DNA of 64,000 bases from Muscardinus avellanarius. Taxonomy: Eukaryota > Chordata > Mammalia > Rodentia > Gliridae. The translations under genes were made by a program, and so were the position numbers. The notes beneath the pieces were generated by a model, which saw nothing but the letters and a program-made list of their open reading frames with translations, ran no database searches and was not told the origin of the DNA. Shown here in pieces: positions 13,315 through 26,000 of the stretch (position 1 is its first letter; the number at the start of each line of letters is the position of its first letter). The DNA lies in contig OY726562.1 in NCBI GenBank assembly GCA_963383645.1, forward strand, positions 1,927,001-1,991,000, written 5' to 3'.

Positions 13315-16300
13315 CCTTGTATTCTTATATTTTTTCTTATATGAAGTGCCTGTCAATGATTCTTTTTGCTTTTTGCCTATTTTTTGCCCATTTTACCATT
13401 GATTGAGCCCTATGTTTTTTTTGGTTCATGATAATTCTTTAAATACTTTGTATTAAACCTTTGTTATATGCTTAACCTATGTTGTTACCCAGCTAAAGGC
13501 TAATTATTTTATTTTGATAAGCATATATTCTTAATATTAGCATGTAGTTCCATTTTTAAAAAAAATTTCTTATTGGTGTATTGTAGTCATACATCTTAAT
13601 GGAGTACAAGATGGCAGAGGCATACATGTACTCATTTAGCCTTTTCCCAGTTCCCACCCCATTCCCTTCCCCCTTCCTCCTTATGTTTTGCTTACTGATT
13701 GACTACATCATGTACATTAGGGAATTTTCCTCTTCCCCCTTCCCATCACCCCCAGTTAGGCCTCCTTATTTGCTCATCTATGGTTTTCCTACTTCATCTA
13801 GAGTTCTTCCTATGACCCTTTTTCTCTAGCTTCCACATATTAGGGAGGGCATCCGACTTTACTTTTTGCAACTGACTAATCTCACTTAGTGCAGTGTTCT
13901 CCAGTTTCGTTCATTTTCCTGTAAATGATGTAATTTTGTTCTTCATGGCAGAGTAAAATTCCATTGTGTACATAGATCATAGTTTTGTAATCCATTTATC
14001 TTTTGATGGACATCTTGGCTGGTTCCATAGTTTGGCAGTTGTAAATTGTGCAGCTATGAACATAGACACTTATGCATTAGATTGGTATTTTGGTTTCCAT
14101 TCTTTTGAGTAGATGCCCACAAGTGTTACTGCTGGATCATATGGTAGGTTATTTCCTATTCTTTTGAGGATCCTCCATACTGTTTTTCAAAGTAGTTGCA
14201 CTAATTTGCAATCTCACTAACAATGTTTTCAAGTTCCCAGTTTTCCACATCTTTGCCAGCATTTGTTTGTGTTTTGAATGATTATCATTCTAGTTGTAGT
14301 TAGGTGAAATCTCGGGGTAGTTTTCATATACTTATTGGCTATTTGAATTTCTTTCCTGAATTGTCTATTTAGTTCACTTGCCCATTTTTTGATTGGGTTA
14401 TTGTTTTCTTAGAGCCTGAGTTTAAGCTCTCTGAATGTTGTAGATACCAGTCCTTTTTCAAAGGAATAGTTGGCAAACATTTTCTCCCATTCTGTCAGCT
14501 CTCTGTTGAGTTCTTGATAGTTTCCTTTGCTGTAAAGGAGATCTTTGAAAGGTAAGCTTGGTGCGCTTGTGTGGATGTTCCTCCCAGTGACCATGCTGAA
14601 CAGCCTTGGCTGCTGCTGAGCTGTGGGTGCCCAGGAGCGGCCTGTGGCCGCACACGGACAGGCGGCACACCTTCGTCTCTCCTTCCGCCTTTGTCCTGCA
14701 TTTCTTCTGCCTGCCTTAGCATGTTTGTCTCGTCTTTGTCAACATCCTACCAGGGAGGAAGATGTATGCTGTAGATTTTGTTAGGTTTGCTTTGTCAGGT
14801 TAAGAAAATATGTCTCTTTTCCCAGTGCCTATGAAGGATAATTGGTGAATATAATTAGATACTTTCGGGATATAATAAAATAAAAACATTTTTCTCCTTT
14901 ATTCTGTGAAAATGATAAATTAACTTTAAAATACATATATATGTTTATGGAATACATGGGTGTATTGTGTACATTGTGCACATAAGTATTCTTACAAAGC
15001 AGTCCAGGTTTGTGTGCTGAGGAATTTCAGCACATTTAGACCCTCGTGTACCAGAAGCAGAGCACTGTACGATGAGTCTCCAGATTCATCAGATTCAGAA
15101 GTCTTGGGCTTTCTTATTTTGGAGGCCATGGAAGACAGGGGTCACAGATGCAGGACATCGAGGCCAGATAGGCAGATTAGTACTAAAAAGATAGAAATAC
15201 TTGAGAGCAAAGTAAACATAGCCTGACATCTTGAGACGTGAAGCAGGGCAGATCAGCATGTGAAGCCCGCGCTGCTGGAGGGGAGCAGGCGGCCCCTTGC
15301 CCCTGGATGGCTCAGGGCTCCTCGCTGCTGCTGGGCAGCACTGGGCTCGCCTGCATGCAGAGAAGGACACTCAGGGCCTGGGTGGAGGACGTCGCACTGC
15401 CGCTACCATGGTGAGGGGCACTTCTGTGCCTGGCTTCTCAGCCACATCCAAAGCCCATTGCATCCTGGTGAGGAGAGTGAGCGAACGCGCAGGGCCGTGT
15501 ACTGTGGTATGCGCGGAGGTCAGGTAGGCTGTTTAATGAGGTCTGCGTGGAGACACGAAATGGATGTCAGATTTGCCAGCTAGAGAGGAACACACGTGTA
15601 TGTATCACAGGTGCATGTTGTTTGAAGGAGGCTTCTGCCCCCCCACCCCAGCTGCACAGGCAGTTGGAGAAATGTGGGCTGAAAAGTGGTATAGGTTGAA
15701 TCTTTATATTGTTTTGAACAGCTATGTGCCAGGTAGTGGACTTAGGGCAACAGTAAGTGAAGGCTCATGAGACGCCCTTATTTGGTGTGTTGTTTGCAAC
15801 CTTAATGAGTACTAGTTGTTAAGGTAAAAGATATACGTGTTTGTACAGCTTCCTCCTTCACGCGTACTTTTAATGTGCTCAGTTGAGTAGGCCTGGCAGT
15901 TTCCCTGCCTCTTTCCATGCTGCCGAGTCAGGATGAGGAGACGGGCTGTCAACTGCTGGCAGTTCTCTTCATAAAGAGCACTCCTTGGGTTTGGACTTAG
16001 CTAAACTGGACTGGTTCCTCTTGTTATAACTCTTAATAAGAAGAGCAATATCTTTTCTGCTTTCAGTGATATAAGAGAACATTTTTAGGTATTTGTCTAG
16101 CACCTGCCGCAGTGCCGGTCACCTCCAAGGCTTAGTAAGTACTTGCTGGCCGAATATGCTTGCTGGCTGACTGTAGAAACCAGATGTATGTTTAAAGATA
16201 AGAATATTTTATGAGCAACTTTGAAATATTTATTCCTTCTTATATTTCAAGGAAGACTATGGGAAGTTCACATATTTTTCTTAGACATCTTTTTTTTGTA

Positions 16301-19300
16301 AAAGTGAGAAAATAATGCGTGGATAAGTGCCTGCCAGACTAACTTATTATCTCTTGCAGGTGCACAGACAAGGTTTACATTCGAGCTGCCCAATCACAGG
16401 CTGCGCTTCACTTCCAAAGTCTCTGCCACAGATCTGTCAGCTGTGCCTCCCTCTGCCAGCCTCTCCCTGCCCCCTGTCACCATGTCGGGGAAGTATGTAA
16501 TGGAGGAGCACGACAGCTACTCGGAGCACGTGTGGAGCACAGATGAGCTGCCTTCCAAGCAGGGCTGCTATTTACAGGGAAACTACCTACGCTGCGTGGC
16601 AGAAGTAAGCATACTTCTACATTTTCTTACCCTTCGTAATTTACAAGTATTTAATATTCAAGTACACCACAATATGTAGTGATCCAAACTCATAAATTAA
16701 GCATTAAGTCGTTTCTGTACAAGACTCTGCTGTTGTCTGTGTCTGTGTCTTCCCTTGTAATTCTATTGACACATGTGCACGCTTGTAATCCCCGCGCTTG
16801 GGAGGCTAAGACAGGAGGATCGCACAGGTTTGAAGCCAGCCTCAGCTACTGAGTGAGGCTCTCAGCAACTTAGTGAGACCCTGTTTCCAAATAAAATATA
16901 AAAAAGGTCTGGGAGTATAGCCCGGGGGTAGAAAGCCTCTGGGTTCCACCCCTAGTACCACAAAAAAAAAAAAAAAAATAATAATAATAATAATAATAAT
17001 AAAATAAAAGGTGTGTTCCTCATCTTTGAATTTCCATTTCTTACACTGGATCAGACATCCATTTGGGAAATTTACAGTCTTTTGATTCTGTAAAGCAAAT
17101 AGCAGCTAGCATTATGTGTTGACTCTTACAATCAGTCATTAAAGCAGCCCTGTGGATGGATATATTGCTCTCATTTTGTGAGGAAGCTGAGCTTTAATGA
17201 GGTTACAGGAGTGTTATAAACATACCTAGTTACTAGTGATAACCTAAAGGTCATATAAAAGATGAGTCGACTTGCAGACTTCGTTTCTTTACTAACACAA
17301 CTTAAAAGCTGGCATACCTGATTACCTCATCATTATTGATTTTTTGCTTTGTATCTGTACAACTGTCACCAGGACATTTCATTTGATTTGAAGAGCTATA
17401 AGAAAGCTTCTTTGGGTTCTTTGATAGAAATACTACAGTCATAGAGGACACATTTAGTCTACCTAGTATGCCTTCTTTTTACCCTATTTGCCTTATCACC
17501 TGCGAGTGAGGGTTTAATGTGTTGTTATTCTCATTTATAAACAGTGGAAGCCACAGGAGAGAGGCAGCTCACCATGTATCTCTGCGTGATGCCAAGCCCC
17601 TGGTCCCCTAAGGCCTGCCCCCGTGCCCCGCTGCCTGCTGCTGCTCACCCCGCCTGTCAGGATAAGGCTCCTTGCAGCCTTAACAAAAGGCAGTTTCTTA
17701 TTTGTTTTGACACTTTTTTCCTTAGGACTCTCAAGTAACTATAAGAGATTGCTCTGGGTTCCTTGATAGTAGTACTGCAGTTACAGAACACATACTCAAG
17801 TCTGAGTGTCCCTCAGAAGTGTAAGCCAGGCCTGGACTTGGGAGACCGAGGCAGAACAGGCTCAGCAGTGGGGTGAGACTTCAGCAGCCTAAGTGAGACC
17901 CTATTCAAAACCAAGTATAAAACAGGGCTGGAGTGCAGCTCAGAGGTAGATTCCTTGAGTTCCATCCCAGTACCATAAAACAAATGAGCAAACAAACCTA
18001 AAAAACGAGTGTACGTGTTCTAACAAGTAAAAGAGTCACTAGAAGATTTTAAAGTGCTTTTTATTAGTACTTTCTACTCTACAAATAAGTGCCACAAACT
18101 CTAGGGTAGCAACAGCAACAGTATTAGTAATGCTTCATTTGAAAGAAAATAATAGAAGTCTAATAATAGAAATAATTACTTCTAATAATAGAAGTAATTC
18201 TTTACTAATATTACATATTAAAGGGAAGAAAGTGGCACATGCCTGTGATCCTAGTACTTGGGAGTCTGAGACAGGAAGATTCTGGTTCACAGGCAGCCGC
18301 AGCTACTTAGTGAGGCCTCTGCAACTTAGACTTTATTTCAAAATAAAGAATACAAAATAGGGCTGGAAGTGTAGCTCGGAGGTAGAATGACCCTGGGTTC
18401 AATCACCAGTACCACCAAAAAAAAAAAAAAAAAAAAAAGGAGGAAAGTTTGTAACTGAGGCAGAGCACAATCCCCAACTAGTAAGAATGTAGTTACTTTT
18501 CAAACATTTTAAAGAATCTAAAGTTGCATTCCTTGTAGAATTGCCTAATGTATTATGGCCTACCACCTGAAACCCATCTCTGCCCTATTTAAACTACTCT
18601 GTGTAAGATTAAGAGCAGGAGCATTGCGCTGACTTGAGGCCACTAAATCTACTCAGGTCTTTTTATTGTTGATCAGAACACGAACCTATCAAAGTGCCAA
18701 GTGATGAAGCATTAGCTTTAGTCTTAAGGGTGTTTAAAAATGCCTTTCCTATAATACCCACTTCAATGAGGGGCCACTTTTTATTTACTTAATCTGTTTA
18801 TTAGCTAATTTTGGCCAGCAGTTGAGTGCCTTGTGGTACTCATGGGGCACATGTTATAGTAAAACTTGATGAGGTGTCTGGTTTGCCAGTTCATTCAGAT
18901 GTGACCCTGAGACCCCGAATACTGTCGTCGTTGTTGTCCTTGTTGTATCTTTAGCACCTAGTGTGTAGGTGCACGGATGGTTGATGACTAGTTGAGTGGT
19001 AAATAAATTTCTTACACTTTTTAATGATGCTCATCCGTGGGTCTGAGATCCCAAAAGTGAACATTAAGAATAAAATTTACTCTAGGCAAAGTTTAGCTTT
19101 GAAGTTAGCAGGCTGTGTGTGATTTGAGTGTACAGTTTTATTTTCAAAGGGCATCTCATACCTTACTAATTACTGTTTTAAAAAATTGGAATGACCCATA
19201 TTCACAACAGCACTAAAGTATTAGGGACTCTGAATATTTTCATCACTTCTTTTAGTAATTGATTTTAAGAGTTATGTGGATAATTTTTCCTCTGAGTTTT

Positions 19301-19574
19301 GGATGATATCTTTAAGGAAAACATGTAAAACTCATACGGTGGCTTTGCTGATCTCACGCCATGTTTGTTTGTCAGGTGGGCTCCTTTGAACATAATCTCA
19401 CCACTGACCTTCTGAACCATTTGGTGTTTGTACAGAAAGTGTTCATGAAGGAGGTTAATGAAGTAATACAGAAAGTTTCTGGTAAGATAATCTGGTGCAT
19501 GGTTTTGTTCCATAATCTGAAGTAAAACTTGAGATTTGAAAGTAGAAAAATTACATATCTAGATCTGTGAATTG

Positions 19575-19623
<49 letters not shown>

Positions 19624-20031
19624 CATAAAGCTTTTTTCTTTTTTGGTACTGAGGATTAAAGTCAGAGCCAGTCCATCTCTGAGCAAATCCCCCAGCTCTG
19701 TTGTATTTTGTATTTTGAAATAGGCTCTCACCAAGTTTCTGAGGCTAACCACAAACCTTTGATTTTTCCTGTCTCAGCCTCCCAAGTACTGGGATTACAG
19801 GTGTGCGCCACCATGCCCAGCTTGAATTTATACTTATTATTTATCCAAAGTATTAGCTATTCCTTATTCAATTGAACAAAAAGACAAGACAGTGACTTTT
19901 AATATAAGAACCACCTGCTCTTATACATTTTCTTAAAGCCCTAGAATGGGCTCTGCCTATAAAGCCCCAGAGAATCTAAAACCTCTACTGGCTTAATTTC
20001 ATCCATCCTCTTAGAGCAAATTTTAGTAGCA

Positions 20032-20070
<39 letters not shown>

Positions 20071-23000
20071 GTGGTACTGGGGTTCCTGGAAGCCCTTCTA
20101 CCTCCGGGCTACACTCTCAGACCTATTTTTACATTTTTATTTGGAAACAGGGTCTCCTAAGCCAGCGCGCGCGGCTGGCTTCGAACCTGCGCGATCCTCC
20201 TGTCTCTGCCTCCCAAGCGCGGGGATTACAAGCGTGCGCCACCACGCCCGGCGTTGTAGCAGTATTTTTTAAAAAAGCAAATACCATTCTGTTGACTGTT
20301 TTTCTTTTCAGAACAAGATAATTCATCTATGTTTCTGCGTAGATACAATGTCCCTGTATAAACCACCATCATCATCATCATCATCATTACTGGGGGTTGA
20401 ACCCAGGGGCATTTTACCTGTCAGCTACACCCTACTCATTTTTAATTTTTCATTTTGAAACTGGGTTCTTGCTAGGTTGTTGATGATGCTCCTGTCCTTG
20501 AACCTGTGATCTTCATGTCTTAGCCTCCCAAGTATGGAATTATAGGCATGTATCACCATGCTTAGTTTGTACAAATTATCTTTATAAATCATGTCTCTAC
20601 AGAAAGAGATATAAATTCATACAGTAATCTTCATTCAGAAGTTAAAACATATGACTTCAAGCTAGAAGATGAGGAAGTTGCCAAGATGTACTGGTGTAAC
20701 AGTTGCCAGGCTGGGAACTTACCCTTTTATTGGGAAGATTTGCTAGTTTTAGGTGAACGGATGAGACAGGTGTCATGAGTCAAAAAGAGAACACTTTTTG
20801 GGGGGTCAGGTGTATGGCCCTATCTACCTTTTCTGTTTTAATTTGTATATACCTTCTGCCAAATCATTATCTCTTTATATATCTTTCTAACTTTTATTTT
20901 CTTTCTTTTTATGTTCTATTAGAAAATTTAAAGTATATTTTTACTAGTTGAATATATTTTGACCCTTAATCTAAAATTTCAGGAGCCCATAAATGATTAA
21001 CTTTTCTCTTAAAATGTTTTTCTTTTTTTCTTTTTTTTCTTTTTTTTTCCTGTTTGGTTCTTAGTTCTTTTAATACATCTGTGGTCCATAATAGGAAAAA
21101 AAAAATTCCCAAGCCACCTGTACAGACTCCTTTGGATGATGCTAAACTCAACATGCATACAGGAAGATTAATTTTTTTTTTTTTTTGGTGGTACTGGGGA
21201 TGGAACCCAGGGCCCTTTGGGCTACACTCCCAGACCTGTTTTGTATTTTATTAAAATATAAAAAGCCTGCCTCAGCTGGCTTTGGAGGCTTTGGACCTCC
21301 GCGATGATCCTCCTGTCTCAGTCTCCAAGCGCGGGGATTACAAGTGTATGCCACCACGCCCAGCTAAGATTAATCATTTTTAAACAGAATATTTGAAAGA
21401 TAAGTATACAGAAAAGTTTTCAAACCTAGGGGAAAAAGCATTAATAGTAGCATAAAAAGTAGAAATAGAAGTTTTATCTTAAAATACTAGAATATTACTT
21501 TCTGAATGCCACATTATCTGGATTAAAAAAAAAAAAAGCAAAGCTTTGTTAGTAGGAACCTTACTACCAGGGCCTCTGCCACCAGTATTTTTTAATTTAT
21601 AAAAAAAATGTTCCAAAGCCGGGCGTGGTGGCGCACGCTTGTAATCCCTGCGCTTGGGAGGCAGAGACAGGAGGATCGCGCAGGTTCGAAGCCAGCCACG
21701 AGGGCTGGCTTAGGAGACCCTGTTTCCAAATAAAAATGTAAAAATAGGTCTGGGAGTGTAGCCCGGAGGTAGAAGGGCTTCCAGGAACCCCAGTACCACC
21801 AAAAAAACAAAACAAAACAAAAAAAAAAAAAAAAAAATGTTCAATGCTGCACTCTTTATTAGCACATATTATCTTTTTATTTTTATTTCTTCACTTTTTT
21901 TTACGTTTTTCTTTTTTATTTGCACCACATCTAAATAGGAACAAAAACATTCAGGTTGGTTGAAGAAATTAATCCAATTTACGTTTTTGCCTCAAATGTA
22001 TTTTCTGAGATGTATAATAACGTATTCGTGCAATTATGTCCAGTGTTTTAATTAACCTTTATAAAGTACTCTTAATGTTTATATATGTAGAATTGTTTTA
22101 TGCCTTATATACATTTGCCTAAGTAAAGTATAACTTGGCTAAAAAGGGAAATCAAAGATTGGATTGTCAGTAAAAGGGAAATAACTGTTTGAGTGGCAGT
22201 TTTTTCCCTAATGCACAGGACAGTTACTTCTGTCCTTTGAAGTAAACGGCCGCAGGCCCTCAGCCCTCTGACCTCTCCTAGGTGGGGAACAGCCTATTCC
22301 ACTCTGGAATGAGCACGACGGGACAGCAGATGGAGACAAGCCGAAAATCCTCCTCTATTCGCTAAACCTGCAGTTTAAGGTACATCTGGAGAGTAAAGAT
22401 GCCTTCAAAGTCTTTTCCTACTTACTTAATGTATGCTTGTAATACAAAATGTATATAATCAGAAGTTACCAAATAGTAAGTATAAAACTATAACCACATC
22501 TGTCGGGAAAAAAAAAATAAAGCTGTAATAATCGTTTGAATGCTGGGTATGGTGGCACACAGCTCTAATCCCAGCACTTGGGAGTCTGAGACAGGAGGAT
22601 CACAGGTTCGAGGATAGCCTCAGCAGTGTAGTGGGGCTCTCAGCAATTAGTGAGACCCTGTTTCCAAACACAACATTTATAGATAAAAATGTCCTACTAA
22701 TAGGAAAAAGTTAAGAAAATGTTGCTGGGTTTATCTGCCTCCTTAGTTATATCCTGTACATGTTTTGAAACATGATTTTTGTTTATCATATGTTGAAAGA
22801 TTACGTTTCTGTAAGTCTCTATTATTAAGACTTTTTTTTCTCCTAATGTTTAATCTGCCTAGGGTATTCAAGTGACGGCCACAACTCCGTCAATGAGAGC
22901 TGTGAGATTTGAAACTGGATTGATTGAACTGGAACTTTCAAACCGACTGCAAACCAAAGCTTCACCAGGAAGCAGCAGCTATCTAAAACTATTTGGTAAA

Positions 23001-26000
23001 TGCCAAGTGGATTTGAATCTGGCATTGGGACAGATTGTCAAGCATCAGGTGCGTACAGAGGTACTGAGATTAGAACTGCGTCTTGGGTTTTGCACATCAG
23101 TTTGATCTCCTTGAACTTACATATTACTGTTTTTACAAAAGTATTTAAAGTTTCTACAATTTGTGAATGCAGAGTCCATGAAAGTGTACTGAAGAAGGCC
23201 TTTACAGTTCTGCCTTGTGGGACCTGCTGCTGCGATTCAGCGCAGCTGCGCCACGTGAAACGTAGTCCAGCATCGTCACAAGTATTTGCTTGTCCATTGT
23301 TTTAGTTGGCTAAACATTTTTTCAATACCTTGTACAAACATTAGACAGTAACTGAAACGTTAAGTTTATAGCATCCCTGTAAATATTGGCAAGTTTAACA
23401 TAACAATGTTAAATATGTAATTTTGTGTGTGTGTGTGGTACTGGGGTTAGAACCCAGGGGCTTTCTACCTCCGGCTATACTCCCAGACCTATTTTATATT
23501 TTATTTGGAAGCAGGGTCTCACTAAGTTGCTGAGAGCCTCACTAAGTAGCTGAAGCTGGCTTCGAACCTGCGTGATCCTCCTGTCTCAGCCTCCCAGGCT
23601 CGGGGATTACAAGCATGCGCCACCATGCCTGGCTCTAATTTTTTTTTTTTTTTTAAAGCTGTTAGTCAGATTCTCTGCTTTATAAAACTTAGCTTCAGGT
23701 GCTAACTTTGAGGGCTTTTGTTATTGTTTTCATTTGCCAAAACTTATTATGTCCATTTTAGCTTTTTTTCCGCTTTGATTTGAAGATGCAACTTAAAACA
23801 CAATTTAAAACTTGAGTAGCCACATTTAAGATTTTGTGGGGAAAAAAGTGAATGAAAATTTCTCCATCTCTTAAAAAAGTTTCTTTTTAATGAAAATGTG
23901 TTTTGAGAGGAGAGTGATTTTGAACTGATTTTGAAACATTGACCACATTGCCATCGTCCTAACTTTTGTATGACTTTTATGACTTCTTATTTACCTCTTT
24001 TTTCACTGTGTGGATCAAACCCATGGCCTGGTTTTGCTAGGCAAGCACTGAGCCCCATTGCCAGCCCCATATCTATGTCTTACAGCTATTCATATTACAT
24101 ACTAAGTTTAAGGACTTAAAAGACAGAATCTAAGAAATACATTACTAATCATTGAAATTGAGAGACATGTGCTATATTTCTTTTGGTAAACAATACTATT
24201 AATGCCTTTAAGGTTGTTTAGTTTTCTTTTACTAAAACACATCACCTGATTATATTGAACTGTAATTTTATTTTAGGTTTATGAAGAAGCTGGTTCTGAT
24301 TTTCATCAAGTTGCCTATTTTAAAACTAGAATTGGATTAAGGAACGCCCTTCGAGAAGAGATCAGTGGTTCTTCAGATAGAGAAGCTGTGCTCATCACCT
24401 TGAACAGGCCGATTGTTTATGCACAGCCTGTGGCATTTGATAGAGGTAACACTGAGTCACTCATTACTGTCTTCTAGGATTTAAGTGCTTCGAAAATGCT
24501 TGGTAAAATGATCTATGGCTTGCCAGTGTAAATGCTTGGCAGCTAAATATCCTGAATTTGGTGGTGGTGGTGGTGGTTGCATTCTACCTCGGAGCTACAG
24601 CCCCTGTCCTATTTTATTGTTTATTTTCAAACAGGGTCCTGTTAAGTTGTGGAGGGCCTCATATTTCTGAGGCTGGCGGCAAATCTTCAGTCCTCCTGTC
24701 TCAGCCTCCCAAGTACTGGGGTTGATTACAAGTGTGCACCACTGCGCCCAACTGATCCTTTCCAATTCTGATGCTGTAGTTTCCTGGTATTAATTTTATC
24801 TTCTGTAGGATAAAGCAGCTCTCACGCATTGATTCTAATTTCCTTTCTGCCCTCCCTTCTCAAAAGCGGTGCTGTTTTGGCTGAATTATAAGGCTGCCTA
24901 TGACAGCTGGAATGAGCAGCGCATGGCACTGCACAAGGACATCCACATGGCCACGAAGGAGGTGGTGGACATGCTGCCTGGCATCCAGCAGACCTCAGCC
25001 CAGGCCTTGGGCACGCTCTTCCTGCAGCTGACCGTGAACGACCTGGGGATCTGCCTGCCCATCACAAATGCTGCACAGGTACAGAAGGTCAAGGCACAGT
25101 CCTTTTGCTTCAGGACTAATAAGTAGCCATTTCTAGTACCGAATACAGCAGTAACTTGTTCAGGAGAATAGTTCAGACTTGAACTTAGCAGCTAGCAAGT
25201 AGTATTGCACTTGTTATTCATCTATTATCAGAATCACATGAGACCTCTCTGAGGCACTCTGATAATACTTCAGAATAGTGGTCATTCTACATTTTTATTT
25301 TTATAAATAAACTAGTTTCAGAATCCTGTTGTTTTGCTTTTAGCAAAGAAATCTTTGGTCTAGACTTGTTTATAAAAATGAAACAAGAACAATTAATACT
25401 ATTTAAACCTAGGCATGGTAGTGGAAGATCGCAGGTTTGAAATCAGCCTCAGTGATTTAGCCATACTCTTAGCAACCTAGCGAGACTGTTCCAAATGAAA
25501 ATAAAAATAAGTCATTCACAGGTAAATGGATGAAACTGGAGAACATTATGCTAAGTGAGATTAGTCAGTCACAAAGAACAAGAGTTCAGATGCTCTCCCT
25601 AAGATACTAGGGAGGAAAAGTGTCATAGGAGGGACTCTAGACGTAGGAGGAGAAACATAGATGAGCAAATAAGGAGCCTGACTGGCAGGGGTTGGGGGGA
25701 GAGGGAGACTCCCTAATATACATGATATGCATTCACAACCATGTTACAGTCAGTCACAAAGCCAAACAGGAGGAGGAGGGAGCGGGAGGGATGGGTGGCA
25801 ATTGGGGAAGGGCTCATTGGTGATGTGTGCCCGTATGCTTCCACCATCTTGCATCCCATGTATGACTACAGTATACCAATAGAATGGGGTTTTTTTTTGC
25901 AGGTCTGGGGATGGAATCCAGGGGCATTCGACCTCCGAGCCATACCCCCTGCCCTATTTTTTATTTGTTATTTTGAAACAGGGTCTCACTGAGTTACGGA

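Noticed and set aside
14409..14722. Minus-strand ORF with [17 protein letters not shown]
   Set aside because: It is the decayed ORF2 C-terminus of an L1 copy, not a host gene.
24003..24070. tRNA-like sequence (also 39299-39372)
   Set aside because: It matches the ID-type SINE core in antisense and lacks an intact cloverleaf, so no tRNA gene is called.
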